Source: a virus
Length of the DNA stretch: 50,083 nucleotides
Reading direction: 5' to 3' (one strand)
Virus record (IMG/VR): IMGVR_UViG_3300043438_002632
Span: 1 to 50,083 of that record
Shown here in pieces: positions 31,007 through 39,888 of this stretch. The translations under genes were made by a program, and so were the position numbers. The notes under the pieces were generated by a model. The model saw only the letters and a list, made by a program, of their open reading frames with translations, made no database searches and was not told the DNA's origin. Within the stretch, counting starts at the first letter, position 1. Each line of letters starts with the position of its first letter.

Positions 31007-31300
31007 TCAGCGACTTGGCGTATTGCTGAAGAGGTGGGTTCTGTAATAAACAACACCGGTTCCAGCTACAGTTCTAGCACTCAATTGGGAGGAATCATTA
31101 ACTCCCAAGAATGTGAATACTTCCCCAGCGCTCAATAGAAACCCATTACTAGCAGCGGAATTATTATTATCAAACATCAACACACCCTGCCCGGTTTTAT
31201 TTGAGACCACAACTTCAGAACATTCCTGAGAACTGAATCCGACTAAATTGGTGGTCAAGTTTTGATTGAAAGACTTACACTGATTGATATTTAAAAACAT
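31007..31300 (-). CDS. Small antisense late protein, possible virion surface/decoration protein
   Basis: 97 residues from ATG 31300; the frame is also open to a TTG at 31315. It runs opposite to the structural genes and fills the gap between portal and neck. A late element (TAAATA) ends exactly 5 bases before ATG 31300, as in other late genes. The protein looks real: SEVVVSNKTGQGVLMFDN, then GFLLSAGEVFTFLGV and AGTGVVYYRT. This resembles small phage proteins with an NTGQ...FLL-G-FTF-G...SGT-YYRT pattern that I recall from other phages but cannot name. All-beta, with no membrane segment. Probably an accessory virion protein acquired as a moron. Confidence 0.72.
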   Translation of the reverse strand: MFLNINQCKSFNQNLTTNLVGFSSQECSEVVVSNKTGQGVLMFDNNNSAASNGFLLSAGEVFTFLGVNDSSQLSARTVAGTGVVYYRTHLFSNTPSR

Positions 31301-31305
31301 AAGTA

Positions 31306-31311
31306 TATTTA
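31306..31311 (-). promoter_or_regulatory. Late promoter element for antisense gene 31300-31007
   Basis: Minus strand TTAAATA, with TAAATA ending 5 bases before ATG 31300. It lies back to back with the plus-strand element at 31322. Confidence 0.68.
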
Positions 31312-31321
31312 ACAAAATGCT

Positions 31322-31327
31322 TAAATA
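31322..31327 (+). promoter_or_regulatory. Late promoter element for 31333
   Basis: CTTAAATA, with TAAATA ending 5 bases before GTG 31333. Confidence 0.72.
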
Positions 31328-31332
31328 TTATC

Positions 31333-32475
31333 GTGAGCGAACTTTGTCAAATTACTCCGATTAGTGCATTCATGTCAACTAATCTCAATTCGAAAATTGA
31401 ATGTTACCAGCAGTTGGGTGAACGCATAATGAGAATGTTGGGACATCCCATCATCAATGTAGAAATACACCCCGATCAATTATATGATGCAATATCAATG
31501 TCTGTTGAATTCTTCACAAAGTATGCGGGCTATACAAGAGAATATTTGATTTTCGATAGTAATTTATATGAACCGAATAAAGGGTTGAGATTAGATCACC
31601 TATTTACAGTGGCGAACACTGGATTCACATTATCACAACGTTTAGCTGAACCAGCGAGATCAAATCCAGACTTCACAGTTGATATTCCGAAAGCTCTTTA
31701 TGTATCATTAACATCAATACCGCAATCATATTTTTCTGGTAGCAGCTCATTGAGTTCAGCAGTTGCGTCAGATGGTATCTATGAAATGCAAGTGATTGAT
31801 GATCTTATATATAAAGAGTTCGTGAATTACAGCCCATCACTCAGCTCAGTGTTTAAGATGTCACCACAGAGAGTGATTTCTTCTCAGTGTCAACCAGTCG
31901 CGAATGCTGTACAGTATAACAACATGTTTGATTATGATGTGATGGATTACCGTAAAGTAATATCAGTCACCGACTTTGAAGAAGGCAGCACAACTGGTAT
32001 CAACACACTGTTCACATTGGAACAAACATTGGCGCAGCAGACATATTTCAGTTATGCTATGGGTAATTACGGTTTCGATCTTCTATCATGGCACACGATG
32101 AAAGATTGGATCGATACAAGAGAGAAGCTCTTGGCAATAAGACGAGACCTGCATTTTGATCCAAGAACACAGTATCTCAAAATGTATCCACAGCCAAAAA
32201 ATACAAGATTCTATGGAGTGGTTTCATGTTATGTTGAAAGACCAATCAGAGATTTAATTAAAGAAAAATGGGTATTGGATTACAGCATAGCATTAGCTAA
32301 AGTTATGTGGGGAAGAATCTTAACGAAGATAACAGGAGTTTCATTGCTGGGAGGTGGAAACTTCAGCGGAGATACAATCCTAGCTGAAGGAAATAAAGAA
32401 AAAGAAGCATTGGAATTGTTACTAATCGAAGGTGGATACGGAGATTTCGAACCGGTTATGTTCTTAACGGCTTGA
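31333..32475 (+). CDS. Neck protein (gp13/gp14-like)
   Basis: 380 residues, GTG start. The N-terminal GERIMRMLGHPIINVEIHPDQLYDAI is of the kind found in neck proteins of marine T4-like phages (R-x-LG-P-x-x-NVE-x-x-x-x-Q-x-Y-DAI). The C-terminal block DPRTQYLKMYPQPKN, then WVLDYSIALAKVMWGRILTKI, resembles a segment shared by phage neck and head-tail connector proteins. It lies between portal and gp4, where neck genes are expected. I cannot decide between gp13 and gp14 from sequence alone. Confidence 0.6.
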   Translation: MSELCQITPISAFMSTNLNSKIECYQQLGERIMRMLGHPIINVEIHPDQLYDAISMSVEFFTKYAGYTREYLIFDSNLYEPNKGLRLDHLFTVANTGFTLSQRLAEPARSNPDFTVDIPKALYVSLTSIPQSYFSGSSSLSSAVASDGIYEMQVIDDLIYKEFVNYSPSLSSVFKMSPQRVISSQCQPVANAVQYNNMFDYDVMDYRKVISVTDFEEGSTTGINTLFTLEQTLAQQTYFSYAMGNYGFDLLSWHTMKDWIDTREKLLAIRRDLHFDPRTQYLKMYPQPKNTRFYGVVSCYVERPIRDLIKEKWVLDYSIALAKVMWGRILTKITGVSLLGGGNFSGDTILAEGNKEKEALELLLIEGGYGDFEPVMFLTA

Positions 32476-32487
32476 TAATATTTTGAT

Positions 32488-32940
32488 ATGCTTCCTCTTA
32501 AAAGAGACAAACGATTCAGACAGGGAATTTACACTCCCAAAAATCCTAAAAAATATATGGGCAAAACTGCCATATATAGAAGTGGGTTAGAGTGTAAATT
32601 CTTTATGTTCTGTGATAACAACCCGAATGTTTTGAAATGGGGTAGTGAAAATGTTATTGTACCGTATGTGTCAAAAGTTGACGGAAAGTGGCATAAGTAT
32701 TATGTTGATAATTATGTTGAGATTTTAGAAGGAAACACGGTGGTGAAATATCTCATCGAGATTAAACCACACAAACAAACGAAAAAACCAGAAGCTAAAC
32801 GAGGCAAAAAGAAAAGCAGTTTGTTATACGAACAAACTCAATGGATTATAAACGCGGAAGGCAAATGGCCCGCTGCTGAAAAGTATTGTAAAGACAGGGG
32901 TTGGAAGTTTTTAATTTTAACTGAGAAAGAGTTGAAATAA
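32488..32940 (+). CDS. 4: Head completion protein (gp4-like, TnsA-nuclease fold)
   Basis: 150 residues, the same length as T4 gp4. QGIYTPKNPKKYMGKTAIYRS, broken as QGIYTPKNPKKYMG and IYRSGLECKFFMFCDNN, is followed by VLKWGSENVIVPY and KYYVDNYVEI, KYLIEIKPHKQT, AEGKWPAAEKYCKDRGWKF and LILTEKEL. The E/D-x-K pattern (E in LECKFF, D in VDNY, E-x-K in IEIKP) is that of the restriction-endonuclease-like fold. In T4 this minor protein acts after DNA packaging to make heads joinable to tails. Confidence 0.93.
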   Translation: MLPLKRDKRFRQGIYTPKNPKKYMGKTAIYRSGLECKFFMFCDNNPNVLKWGSENVIVPYVSKVDGKWHKYYVDNYVEILEGNTVVKYLIEIKPHKQTKKPEAKRGKKKSSLLYEQTQWIINAEGKWPAAEKYCKDRGWKFLILTEKELK

Positions 32941-32953
32941 CACTCTATACGAG

Positions 32954-32959
32954 TAAATA
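32954..32959 (+). promoter_or_regulatory. Late promoter element for the large fibre gene
   Basis: GTAAATA, with TAAATA ending 6 bases before ATG 32966. Confidence 0.68.
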
Positions 32960-32965
32960 TTCTAA

Positions 32966-35900
32966 ATGAAATTGTTTAGCGAAAAGGTAACTCCAACCTT
33001 TACTAACTCTTCTTTTAACATCCTTCAAGTTGAAAACTTTTCCGAAATTTTCTTCGATGTCTATGAGATAGAGCTTAACAAGATTAAATATCCTGTTGAA
33101 AAAATTTCCTCATTCAGAGGAAATCCAGTGGTATCTGTTCCTGTGGTAATAGGCGAAAAGGAGCAAAAATATCCCTTTATTTTAACGAAAGGAAATTGTA
33201 ATATTATTTTCAATGAGAATAATATATACATACCATCGGAAGATAATGAAAATGTTGAACTTGTATCTGAACAAATCATTCACGAAGTCGAACCTGATAT
33301 TGAAGGGTTTGAAGATATTAGCATTCCAGAATTTGAGATCGAGGATACTATAACTGAAGATGCGAAAGCTTCGTTGAAACTTGACATCGCTAAACAGCTA
33401 AAAGAAGCGAAAAAAACAGCTGCTGAATATGCAGAGAAGATAAAGTCTCAAAAAATAAACGAAGCGACTCAAGATATCAAAAAGCGCGAGCGAGTATTGA
33501 AAAATACATTGGATAACGCTAAAGCTGATCTTGTTTCTGAATTTGTAGACATTACAAAGAAAATCAGAGAAGATATATTAAAAGTTAACAATGATAGATA
33601 TTCTGAAATATCACAAACTGTTGATAATAAGATAGTAGATCTTGCTGAATCTTTAAGAGATTCAATAAGTGATAATTTTTCAGATGCTGCTGGAAAATTT
33701 GAAAAAAGCGTAAGTGAGTTTGTTACAAGTCTCCACGAAAACAGCACTCTGCCAGAAGTTAGAAAAAATCTTACAGACATAGCATCTGATATTGTATCGA
33801 AAGTTTCTTCGATTGAACAAGATATAAAAGAAGACTTCTACGAAAAATTAGAAAATAAAGCGGATGCTGATATTGTACATGCTCTTCAAGAAAGCACACT
33901 AGAACTTAATTCAACCATCAATAAAGGTTTGAATAAAGCTCTTTCAAGAGTCGGAAACACAAACAATAAAATTGATAAAGTAGCGATTGATATCATATCT
34001 GAAGTTGATAAAAAAATTCACGATACATCATCAGATATCATATCTCAAATTGATGAAAAAATTGAAATTGCGTCATCTAATATATCAGATTATTATTCAG
34101 ATAAACTCAAATTCATAGAAGAGCAGGCGTATGATTTAAATGAAAAGTCTAGAAAATATGTCACGGAATTAGTACAAGAATCCCGAGATGGGTTAATCAA
34201 AGAAATACGAAAACTTCAAAAGGAAACTCCAGTCGAATATGTTATAGAGTCTTCTGGAAAAAGAGAAGTTAAAAGTTTCGATTCTATAAATTCAGAACTG
34301 GATAAGAAAATTTCATCTAAGATTTCCGACGAAGTAATACGATTAAAGAAATTTATAGCAGTGTATTCCAGCGGCGGTGGTTCGGTCGCTCAGCAATTTG
34401 CTGATGGTGGTACCATGAATGGCAACTTAACTGTCGTTGGGACTATCTCAGCATCACAGTATCTTGGTATTCCTGTTCCTAGACAAGATTTCTTACCTTT
34501 GAGCGGTGGTGTTGTAACTGGTAATGTTAGTATAACCGGTACATTATCCGCTACAATGATCGAAGCGCTCAGTGCTAATATAACTGTTATTGATATTAAA
34601 CAGTATGAGCTAAGCGGATTTAATGTTCAAGGAGATGCTACTGTTCAAGGCAGTATCAGCGCTAGTGGTTCTGTATTCGGAAATAATATAGTTTATAATG
34701 GCGGTAATACTACAGCTGCTCCGCTATCTGTAGGAACTAATACAAATCAGAACTTAATTTTTGAGACTAACAGTTTAAGTAGAATGACCATCGCCAGCGG
34801 TGGATTTATTGGTATTGGCACTGCAACGCCTTCTTCATCATTGGAAATTTCCGGTGTCTCAAATCTATTAAAAATAACACACTCTGCGTCAGACGCTGTT
34901 TTCTTAAATAGAACTAATTCTGTTTTTAACGGTTTCGGTTTTCAAAATAGTGGGACTGAAAAATGGTTCATTGGTCAAAAATCTTTAAGCGAGTCTTTGG
35001 TTTTTAGAGCTAATGGGGCTAATGATGTTTTTACAATAGATAATGTAGCACCAGCAAACACATTATGGATTAGCAGTGGTGGTAATGTCGGTATCGGGAC
35101 ATCAACGCCAAATGAACGACTTACCGTATCTGGTAATATCAGTGCTAGTGGTTCTCTATCTGCTGGCAATATATTCTCAAACGGTAATCGTGTAGCAACT
35201 GTTGTTGATCCAGTAAGAACTACTCTGTCTGGTAATGGGATTCTCTCATCATTCGCTATCAGCGGAGCAAGCGGTTTAACAAATCCTTCGGCTTTGATTG
35301 TAGCAATTGATGGTGCTCTACAAGAACCTGTCGTTGATTATACTGTAAGTGGTGGAAATATAACTTTCAGCGATCCATTACCAAGCGGTAGTAAAGCTGT
35401 TGTGATATCTCCTGTCAATAGTTTACAAGTGTCTCAGATGATTCCAGCGGATGGTAGTGTAACTAGCGCTAAGTTAGATTCTAATATTGAAATAGCTGGA
35501 CAGTTAACTGCTCCGAATCAAACTTTAAATAATTTGAGTGATGTAGTAACTCGAAACTTAGGAGATTCTAGGTATTTAAAGGTAGAGCATAATATAGTTT
35601 CTCCTGTAGCATCAACTACTCTCTATGAAAGACAGATATCCACATTGGTGGGAAATGGAACTACAGTAGATATTACATTGACTAACACTGTAACCCAATC
35701 GCTTCAAGGTAAATTGATTGGGTTGCATTCAATGAATCCTAATACATATAATGGCTTATGGATTTGCACATCTCATGTAGCTGGGTCTAATGCACTTACA
35801 ATTCAATGCACTGTAACAACCACTTTTGTGTCAGGTAGGTTAGTAAACTGTAGACCGTTGGTTAAATTCACGAGACAAGCTGGAGTTGTTGGTCAATTTT

Positions 35901-36247
35901 CAGGATTCATTTTAGCTAAATTGATTTATAATAATAATATTAACAATATTAGCCACTCGAATGGAGAAGTTTATATAAATTGTGATACTTCTACATTCAG
36001 AAATTTTGCTGCACAAAAATATAATCCTATAGCTGACGGCATTACTGGAACAGATAATAATCCCGGTGGTGGACTAACACTAGCGCCAATTGCACGAGAT
36101 TCTGCATCTGATGTCGCTTACTTATGTGTATTTCGTAGAAATTTTAATGCAGCATCATCTTATGGACAAAATATTGCTTTTGATGGAGTTCTAATTGGAG
36201 AACGAGCAGGCAGCATCACTATAGAAAACACAACAGATTATAACTAA
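32966..36247 (+). CDS. Large tail-fibre-like protein with coiled-coil stalk
   Basis: 1093 residues. Residues 1-100 form a probable attachment domain. Residues about 125-470 are long heptad-patterned helices (repeated DIISEVDKKI, SDIISQIDEKIEI types), a trimeric-stalk signature. Then a beta-rich region of repeats such as GNLTVVGTISAS, GNVSITGTLSA and VGIGTSTPNERLTVSGNISAS, typical of phage fibre and bacteriophage-tail repeats. The C-terminal about 200 residues (from TTLYERQISTLVGNGTTVD) are a globular beta domain, the likely receptor-binding tip. No intramolecular-chaperone S74 signature is visible. The repeat region shares near-identical DNA with the next gene. Confidence 0.85.
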   Translation: MKLFSEKVTPTFTNSSFNILQVENFSEIFFDVYEIELNKIKYPVEKISSFRGNPVVSVPVVIGEKEQKYPFILTKGNCNIIFNENNIYIPSEDNENVELVSEQIIHEVEPDIEGFEDISIPEFEIEDTITEDAKASLKLDIAKQLKEAKKTAAEYAEKIKSQKINEATQDIKKRERVLKNTLDNAKADLVSEFVDITKKIREDILKVNNDRYSEISQTVDNKIVDLAESLRDSISDNFSDAAGKFEKSVSEFVTSLHENSTLPEVRKNLTDIASDIVSKVSSIEQDIKEDFYEKLENKADADIVHALQESTLELNSTINKGLNKALSRVGNTNNKIDKVAIDIISEVDKKIHDTSSDIISQIDEKIEIASSNISDYYSDKLKFIEEQAYDLNEKSRKYVTELVQESRDGLIKEIRKLQKETPVEYVIESSGKREVKSFDSINSELDKKISSKISDEVIRLKKFIAVYSSGGGSVAQQFADGGTMNGNLTVVGTISASQYLGIPVPRQDFLPLSGGVVTGNVSITGTLSATMIEALSANITVIDIKQYELSGFNVQGDATVQGSISASGSVFGNNIVYNGGNTTAAPLSVGTNTNQNLIFETNSLSRMTIASGGFIGIGTATPSSSLEISGVSNLLKITHSASDAVFLNRTNSVFNGFGFQNSGTEKWFIGQKSLSESLVFRANGANDVFTIDNVAPANTLWISSGGNVGIGTSTPNERLTVSGNISASGSLSAGNIFSNGNRVATVVDPVRTTLSGNGILSSFAISGASGLTNPSALIVAIDGALQEPVVDYTVSGGNITFSDPLPSGSKAVVISPVNSLQVSQMIPADGSVTSAKLDSNIEIAGQLTAPNQTLNNLSDVVTRNLGDSRYLKVEHNIVSPVASTTLYERQISTLVGNGTTVDITLTNTVTQSLQGKLIGLHSMNPNTYNGLWICTSHVAGSNALTIQCTVTTTFVSGRLVNCRPLVKFTRQAGVVGQFSGFILAKLIYNNNINNISHSNGEVYINCDTSTFRNFAAQKYNPIADGITGTDNNPGGGLTLAPIARDSASDVAYLCVFRRNFNAASSYGQNIAFDGVLIGERAGSITIENTTDYN

Positions 36248-36248
36248 T

Positions 36249-38315
36249 ATGCCAATCACTAAAATAACATCAAATGTACTAGCCGCAAATGCAGCACAGG
36301 ATAATCTCAATGCTGGATCTTCTATTACACTGTCTAAAACAGTCACAATTAATAGCTCAGCTGTCATTAATGGAAATTTTACTGTTGATGGTAATGTGTT
36401 GTTTGTTGATGGGGTCAATAATAGAGTTGGTATTGGAACAGCAACTCCAACATCAACATTAGATGTTGCAGGCACAACTCGAACTCAAGGAATTAACAGT
36501 TTAGGAAGCATTCAAGTTGGTGGAGGCAACTCATATACATTTGATAGCAGAGGATTATTTAGTGCATCTTCCGATGGAGTTTTCTTGTTTAGAAATTGGG
36601 CATTAACTGATTTTAATCGAATTCAATTTGGAGGAACTACCAATTCGTTTCCATCCATTAAAAGATCGGGTACCGAATTACATATTCGACTAGCTGATGA
36701 TAGCGGATTCGCCCCTCTACAAACTTCTAATATAACAGCCTCTGGTAATATTAGCGCTACTGGAAATACTACTATATCTGGAAATTTAACAGTTGATACA
36801 AATACATTGTTTGTTAACAGTGTTAATAACAGGGTGGGAGTTGGAACTACAACCCCTCAAGTTGGATTGCATCTTGCAGCTAGCGGTACAGAAGGAAGGA
36901 TAAGAATCCAATCTTTGAACGATAATCCAGTATTAGAGTTTCAAAGCACAGCTGGTATCAGTTATCTATTTACAAATTCAAGTGATTGGCACATGAGAAC
37001 GGATAATGTGACAAAACATGTAAAATTACAATCTGGTAGTACAAATAATGGATATGTTCAAATTGGTGGTAGACTTCAACCATTTGGACCAACACCATTA
37101 TCACAATTAACAATTACAGCAAATACAAATGATTCAAATTTTGGACTGCTCGATGTGCAAGATTATAATTCAACATCAAGATTATATGTAAGATTTGATG
37201 GTAATGTCGGTATCGGAACAACCACCCCTTCTGAAAAACTAACTGTCTCTGGCAATATTAGCGCATCTGGTACGGTCAATGGATCAAATTTAGTATACAC
37301 AAGCGGCGACCAAACAGTTGCTGGCGTTAAGACGTTCTCAAACAATATAGTTGGGAACGGAACTGACAATAGATTACCTAACCAATTATTAGATAATGTT
37401 GATGACATCGTAACTAGACAATTAGGAGATTCTAGATATTCAACTCATAATAGAATTATTAGAACTGATACACTGGGTAATAAATCTGTTTTTGAACAGT
37501 TTATTGATTTTGAAGATCAGTATGACGCTGATATCTTTGTACCGAATGCATTCGGTGCAATAAATTATTCAGTTTCACCTCCAGTATTTGGCGATACTTG
37601 GAATACAAGCACCGCTGGTGTAACAGCGTTTCAAGGGCAAGATGCACATACACATAATGGGATATTACTAATTCGTGGACATACAACCTCTAACAACTGT
37701 TTTTATATAGGAATTAGAAGGCCGACTTCTCCTGATGTTCTTAGCAACAGCATTAGAGAATTTACATGTAGAGTATTTGTTCGTTCGTTAGATTTTACGA
37801 CTCAAGGATTCTTTAAAATAGGACCCATTCAAAAGGGAGGTACTGGGGGAGGAGATTCAACTTTAACAGGAGGCTTGATGTTTAATCCTTATATACATCC
37901 AACTAATCTAGTTGTTGCTTGTAATAAAACAGGCGTGGCATCTCCATTTTTGTTTACTACAAATCCAGCTAATGTTGATTTTGTTGATACTGGTATAAAT
38001 TTTGTAAACTTGTTAGATAGATGGGTGAACATAACATACATAATTGACGAAACTGATACTCTTAATCGTAGATTAAAAATAATCGTTGTTAGAGAGGGCG
38101 TTACTTTAGCGTCTTTAAATTATAATATATCCGTAGATTTGGCATCTATCACTAGAAATTTTAATTTATATAGTATCGGAGCTTCCAGAGAAATAGGTAT
38201 TCAATATGGGAAGTTTACGTACACTACTCGTTCTGAAATTTTCATCGACTATCTCTATAGTAAATATTCTGGAACATCAACAGCGCCATCGAATTGGAAC
38301 TCGCTAAGATTTTAA
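36249..38315 (+). CDS. Second tail-fibre-like protein, paralogous repeats
   Basis: 688 residues, starting one base after the previous stop. It lacks the coiled-coil stalk and begins directly with ANAAQDNLNAGSSITLSKT and the repeats NGNFTVDGNVLFVDGVNNR, VGIGTATPTSTLDVAGT, and VGIGTTTPSEKLTVSGNISAS. These pair with residues of the preceding fibre, as does LDNVDDIVTRQLGDSRY (LSDVVTRNLGDSRY in the other). The C-terminal about 260 residues form a distinct domain with HTHNGILLIRGH and FRLYS-type beta strands. Likely a second receptor-binding or distal fibre subunit produced by duplication and tip exchange. Confidence 0.82.
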   Translation: MPITKITSNVLAANAAQDNLNAGSSITLSKTVTINSSAVINGNFTVDGNVLFVDGVNNRVGIGTATPTSTLDVAGTTRTQGINSLGSIQVGGGNSYTFDSRGLFSASSDGVFLFRNWALTDFNRIQFGGTTNSFPSIKRSGTELHIRLADDSGFAPLQTSNITASGNISATGNTTISGNLTVDTNTLFVNSVNNRVGVGTTTPQVGLHLAASGTEGRIRIQSLNDNPVLEFQSTAGISYLFTNSSDWHMRTDNVTKHVKLQSGSTNNGYVQIGGRLQPFGPTPLSQLTITANTNDSNFGLLDVQDYNSTSRLYVRFDGNVGIGTTTPSEKLTVSGNISASGTVNGSNLVYTSGDQTVAGVKTFSNNIVGNGTDNRLPNQLLDNVDDIVTRQLGDSRYSTHNRIIRTDTLGNKSVFEQFIDFEDQYDADIFVPNAFGAINYSVSPPVFGDTWNTSTAGVTAFQGQDAHTHNGILLIRGHTTSNNCFYIGIRRPTSPDVLSNSIREFTCRVFVRSLDFTTQGFFKIGPIQKGGTGGGDSTLTGGLMFNPYIHPTNLVVACNKTGVASPFLFTTNPANVDFVDTGINFVNLLDRWVNITYIIDETDTLNRRLKIIVVREGVTLASLNYNISVDLASITRNFNLYSIGASREIGIQYGKFTYTTRSEIFIDYLYSKYSGTSTAPSNWNSLRF

Positions 38316-38318
38316 TTT

Positions 38319-38687
38319 ATGATAACCAACAAAACACAACTACAGAAAGACATCGATACTATCGACCAGCTATCAGACACAGCTATATTAGCTGCTTCTG
38401 CATTTGCTCAATCACTCAATAACCTGTTTAACACTATTTGGATTCTTCCAGAAGACCGACTTCTTTCTTTGTTACAAAGAATGTATGATGATGGTACCCT
38501 GCTTATTATGTTCGGCAATCATAATTATGCAGCTACATCAATCAATACAATCCTAAACAATGGAAATCATAAAGGTGTTCGAGCATATGACACAGCTCCA
38601 AGGGAAATTCAAATAATAGATGGAGCAGTTTCCTTTAAGGTGACTGAGATTATTACAGATATCACGAGTCCCAATATTGAAGAATAA
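38319..38687 (+). CDS. Small hypothetical protein downstream of fibres
   Basis: 122 residues. An N-terminal helical segment (QLQKDIDTIDQLSDTAILAASAFAQSLNNLF, that is about residues 7-38) is followed by a small beta domain (REIQIIDGAVSFKVTEIITDI). No recognised motif. The 3-base gap from the fibre gene and the absence of a late element before it suggest co-transcription. A fibre-associated or assembly role is a positional guess. Confidence 0.6.
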   Translation: MITNKTQLQKDIDTIDQLSDTAILAASAFAQSLNNLFNTIWILPEDRLLSLLQRMYDDGTLLIMFGNHNYAATSINTILNNGNHKGVRAYDTAPREIQIIDGAVSFKVTEIITDITSPNIEE

Positions 38688-38744
38688 AATGGCTTATAAT
38701 CGTCATTACTTTTAATCTATTATATATTTTTACATATCATACAT

Positions 38745-38750
38745 TAAATA
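38745..38750 (+). promoter_or_regulatory. Late promoter element for gp21
   Basis: ATTAAATA, with TAAATA ending 5 bases before ATG 38756. It opens the prohead module. Confidence 0.72.
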
Positions 38751-38755
38751 ATATC

Positions 38756-39424
38756 ATGTCATTGAAATTGAAATTAATCTCAGAAAATCCTGATCTTTTT
38801 GAAAGATTCGAAATAATCGAAGAGCAAGATAACCTAAAAAAAGGTAATTCATTATATGTTAAAGGACCATTCATAGGATGCAATCAGGTCAATAAAAACA
38901 GAAGATTATACAATCTGGATGATACACGATCTGAGGTTAATAGATATATTGAAGAGATGGTAATTCCCGGAAGAGCTATGGGTGAATTAAATCACCCGAG
39001 CAGTGCTGATGTCAATCTCGAAAGAGCATGCCACTTGGTAACTGATCTATACGAAGAAGGTGATACTTTCTTTGGAAAGGCAAAAGTGTTATCAACACCA
39101 ATGGGCCAAATTCTCAGATCTCTTATCAATGATGGAGTTAAAGTTGGTATGTCAACAAGAGCCCTTGGTTCTATCCAAGAAGAATCAACCCACAGCGTTG
39201 TTAAAAACATGAGACTAGTTGCTGTTGATGCAGTTGCAGATCCATCATTCCCGAAAGCTTTTGTAAATGGTATTCTTGAATCAAAACAATGGGTGGTGTC
39301 TGATGATGGTGAATTCGAAGAAGTGTATGAAAATTTCGAGAAATCAATCAAGACTCTTCCAAGTAAAAACATGGATGCTTATTTGAAAGATCAAATTCTT
39401 AAATTTATCAACTCATTAAGTTAA
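38756..39424 (+). CDS. 21: Prohead core protein and maturation protease (gp21-like)
   Basis: 222 residues, near T4 gp21 (212). The motif GRAMGELNHPSSADV carries the catalytic His (H80), and GMSTRALGS the catalytic Ser (S133), as GELNHP and SSRGLGS in T4. QVNKNRRLY is the conserved N-terminal block. This serine protease cleaves head proteins after [LI]-x-E during maturation. Its own N-terminus MSLKLKLISEN contains ISE (8-10), a possible self-processing site. First gene of the 21-core-22-23 order seen in T4. Confidence 0.95.
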   Translation: MSLKLKLISENPDLFERFEIIEEQDNLKKGNSLYVKGPFIGCNQVNKNRRLYNLDDTRSEVNRYIEEMVIPGRAMGELNHPSSADVNLERACHLVTDLYEEGDTFFGKAKVLSTPMGQILRSLINDGVKVGMSTRALGSIQEESTHSVVKNMRLVAVDAVADPSFPKAFVNGILESKQWVVSDDGEFEEVYENFEKSIKTLPSKNMDAYLKDQILKFINSLS

Positions 39425-39427
39425 ATA
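39422..39427 (+). promoter_or_regulatory. Late promoter element for 39433
   Basis: GTTAAATA, with TAAATA ending 5 bases before ATG 39433. Its TAA is the gp21 stop codon. Confidence 0.68.
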
Positions 39428-39432
39428 AAATT

Positions 39433-39885
39433 ATGCCATCTAAAAGTGAAAAACAACGTAAATTTTTCGGCGCTGTAATGGGAGCGAAAAAAGGTCAGAA
39501 GGGAGTGTCTGGAGCTGCTAAGAAAGTTGCTAAGGACATGCCGAAAAAGGAAATTAAAAAATTCTTAAAAAAGGAGAATGAAGAAGATTCAGAATCCGTA
39601 GCTAAGAAGATTAAAAAAACCGGAAAGGCTGAATTTACCGTTAAGAAACCAAAAGATCGTAAGAAAACAGCACCTGCTACACAAGTCCAAAAAACTAAAA
39701 AAGGTAAAGGTTCATACTCTCGCAAAAAGAAAGGCGACGAGACTTTAACAGAATCTCCAATTTTAAACTTTATCGATTGTATTTTAGAAAAAAAATACGA
39801 CGACGCGAGTAAATACTTAACAAGCATTCTTAATTCAAAACTTCAAGCGAGAATTGAAAAAGAATTGGATACACCTCTATTCTAA
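39433..39885 (+). CDS. Basic prohead core protein, DUF3008-like N-terminus
   Basis: 150 residues, very Lys-rich. MPSKSEKQRKFFGAVMGAKKG is the DUF3008 pattern (MPxxSxKQxKFFG), followed by GVSGAAKKVAKDMPKKEIKKF. The C-terminal 45 residues (ILNFIDCILEKKYDDASKYL then TSILNSKLQARIEKEL) resemble the small core proteins gp67/gp68 of T4-like phages, which end in a similar helical segment. ETLTESPILNF includes LTE, a possible gp21 site separating the basic and helical halves. Located between the protease and gp22, so it is a prohead core component. Confidence 0.7.
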   Translation: MPSKSEKQRKFFGAVMGAKKGQKGVSGAAKKVAKDMPKKEIKKFLKKENEEDSESVAKKIKKTGKAEFTVKKPKDRKKTAPATQVQKTKKGKGSYSRKKKGDETLTESPILNFIDCILEKKYDDASKYLTSILNSKLQARIEKELDTPLF

Positions 39886-39888
39886 CAC

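Noticed and set aside
39495-39827. Minus-strand open frame opposite the Lys-rich core protein
   Set aside because: A Phe/Leu-rich shadow produced by AAA/AAG codons on the other strand; no promoter or homology.
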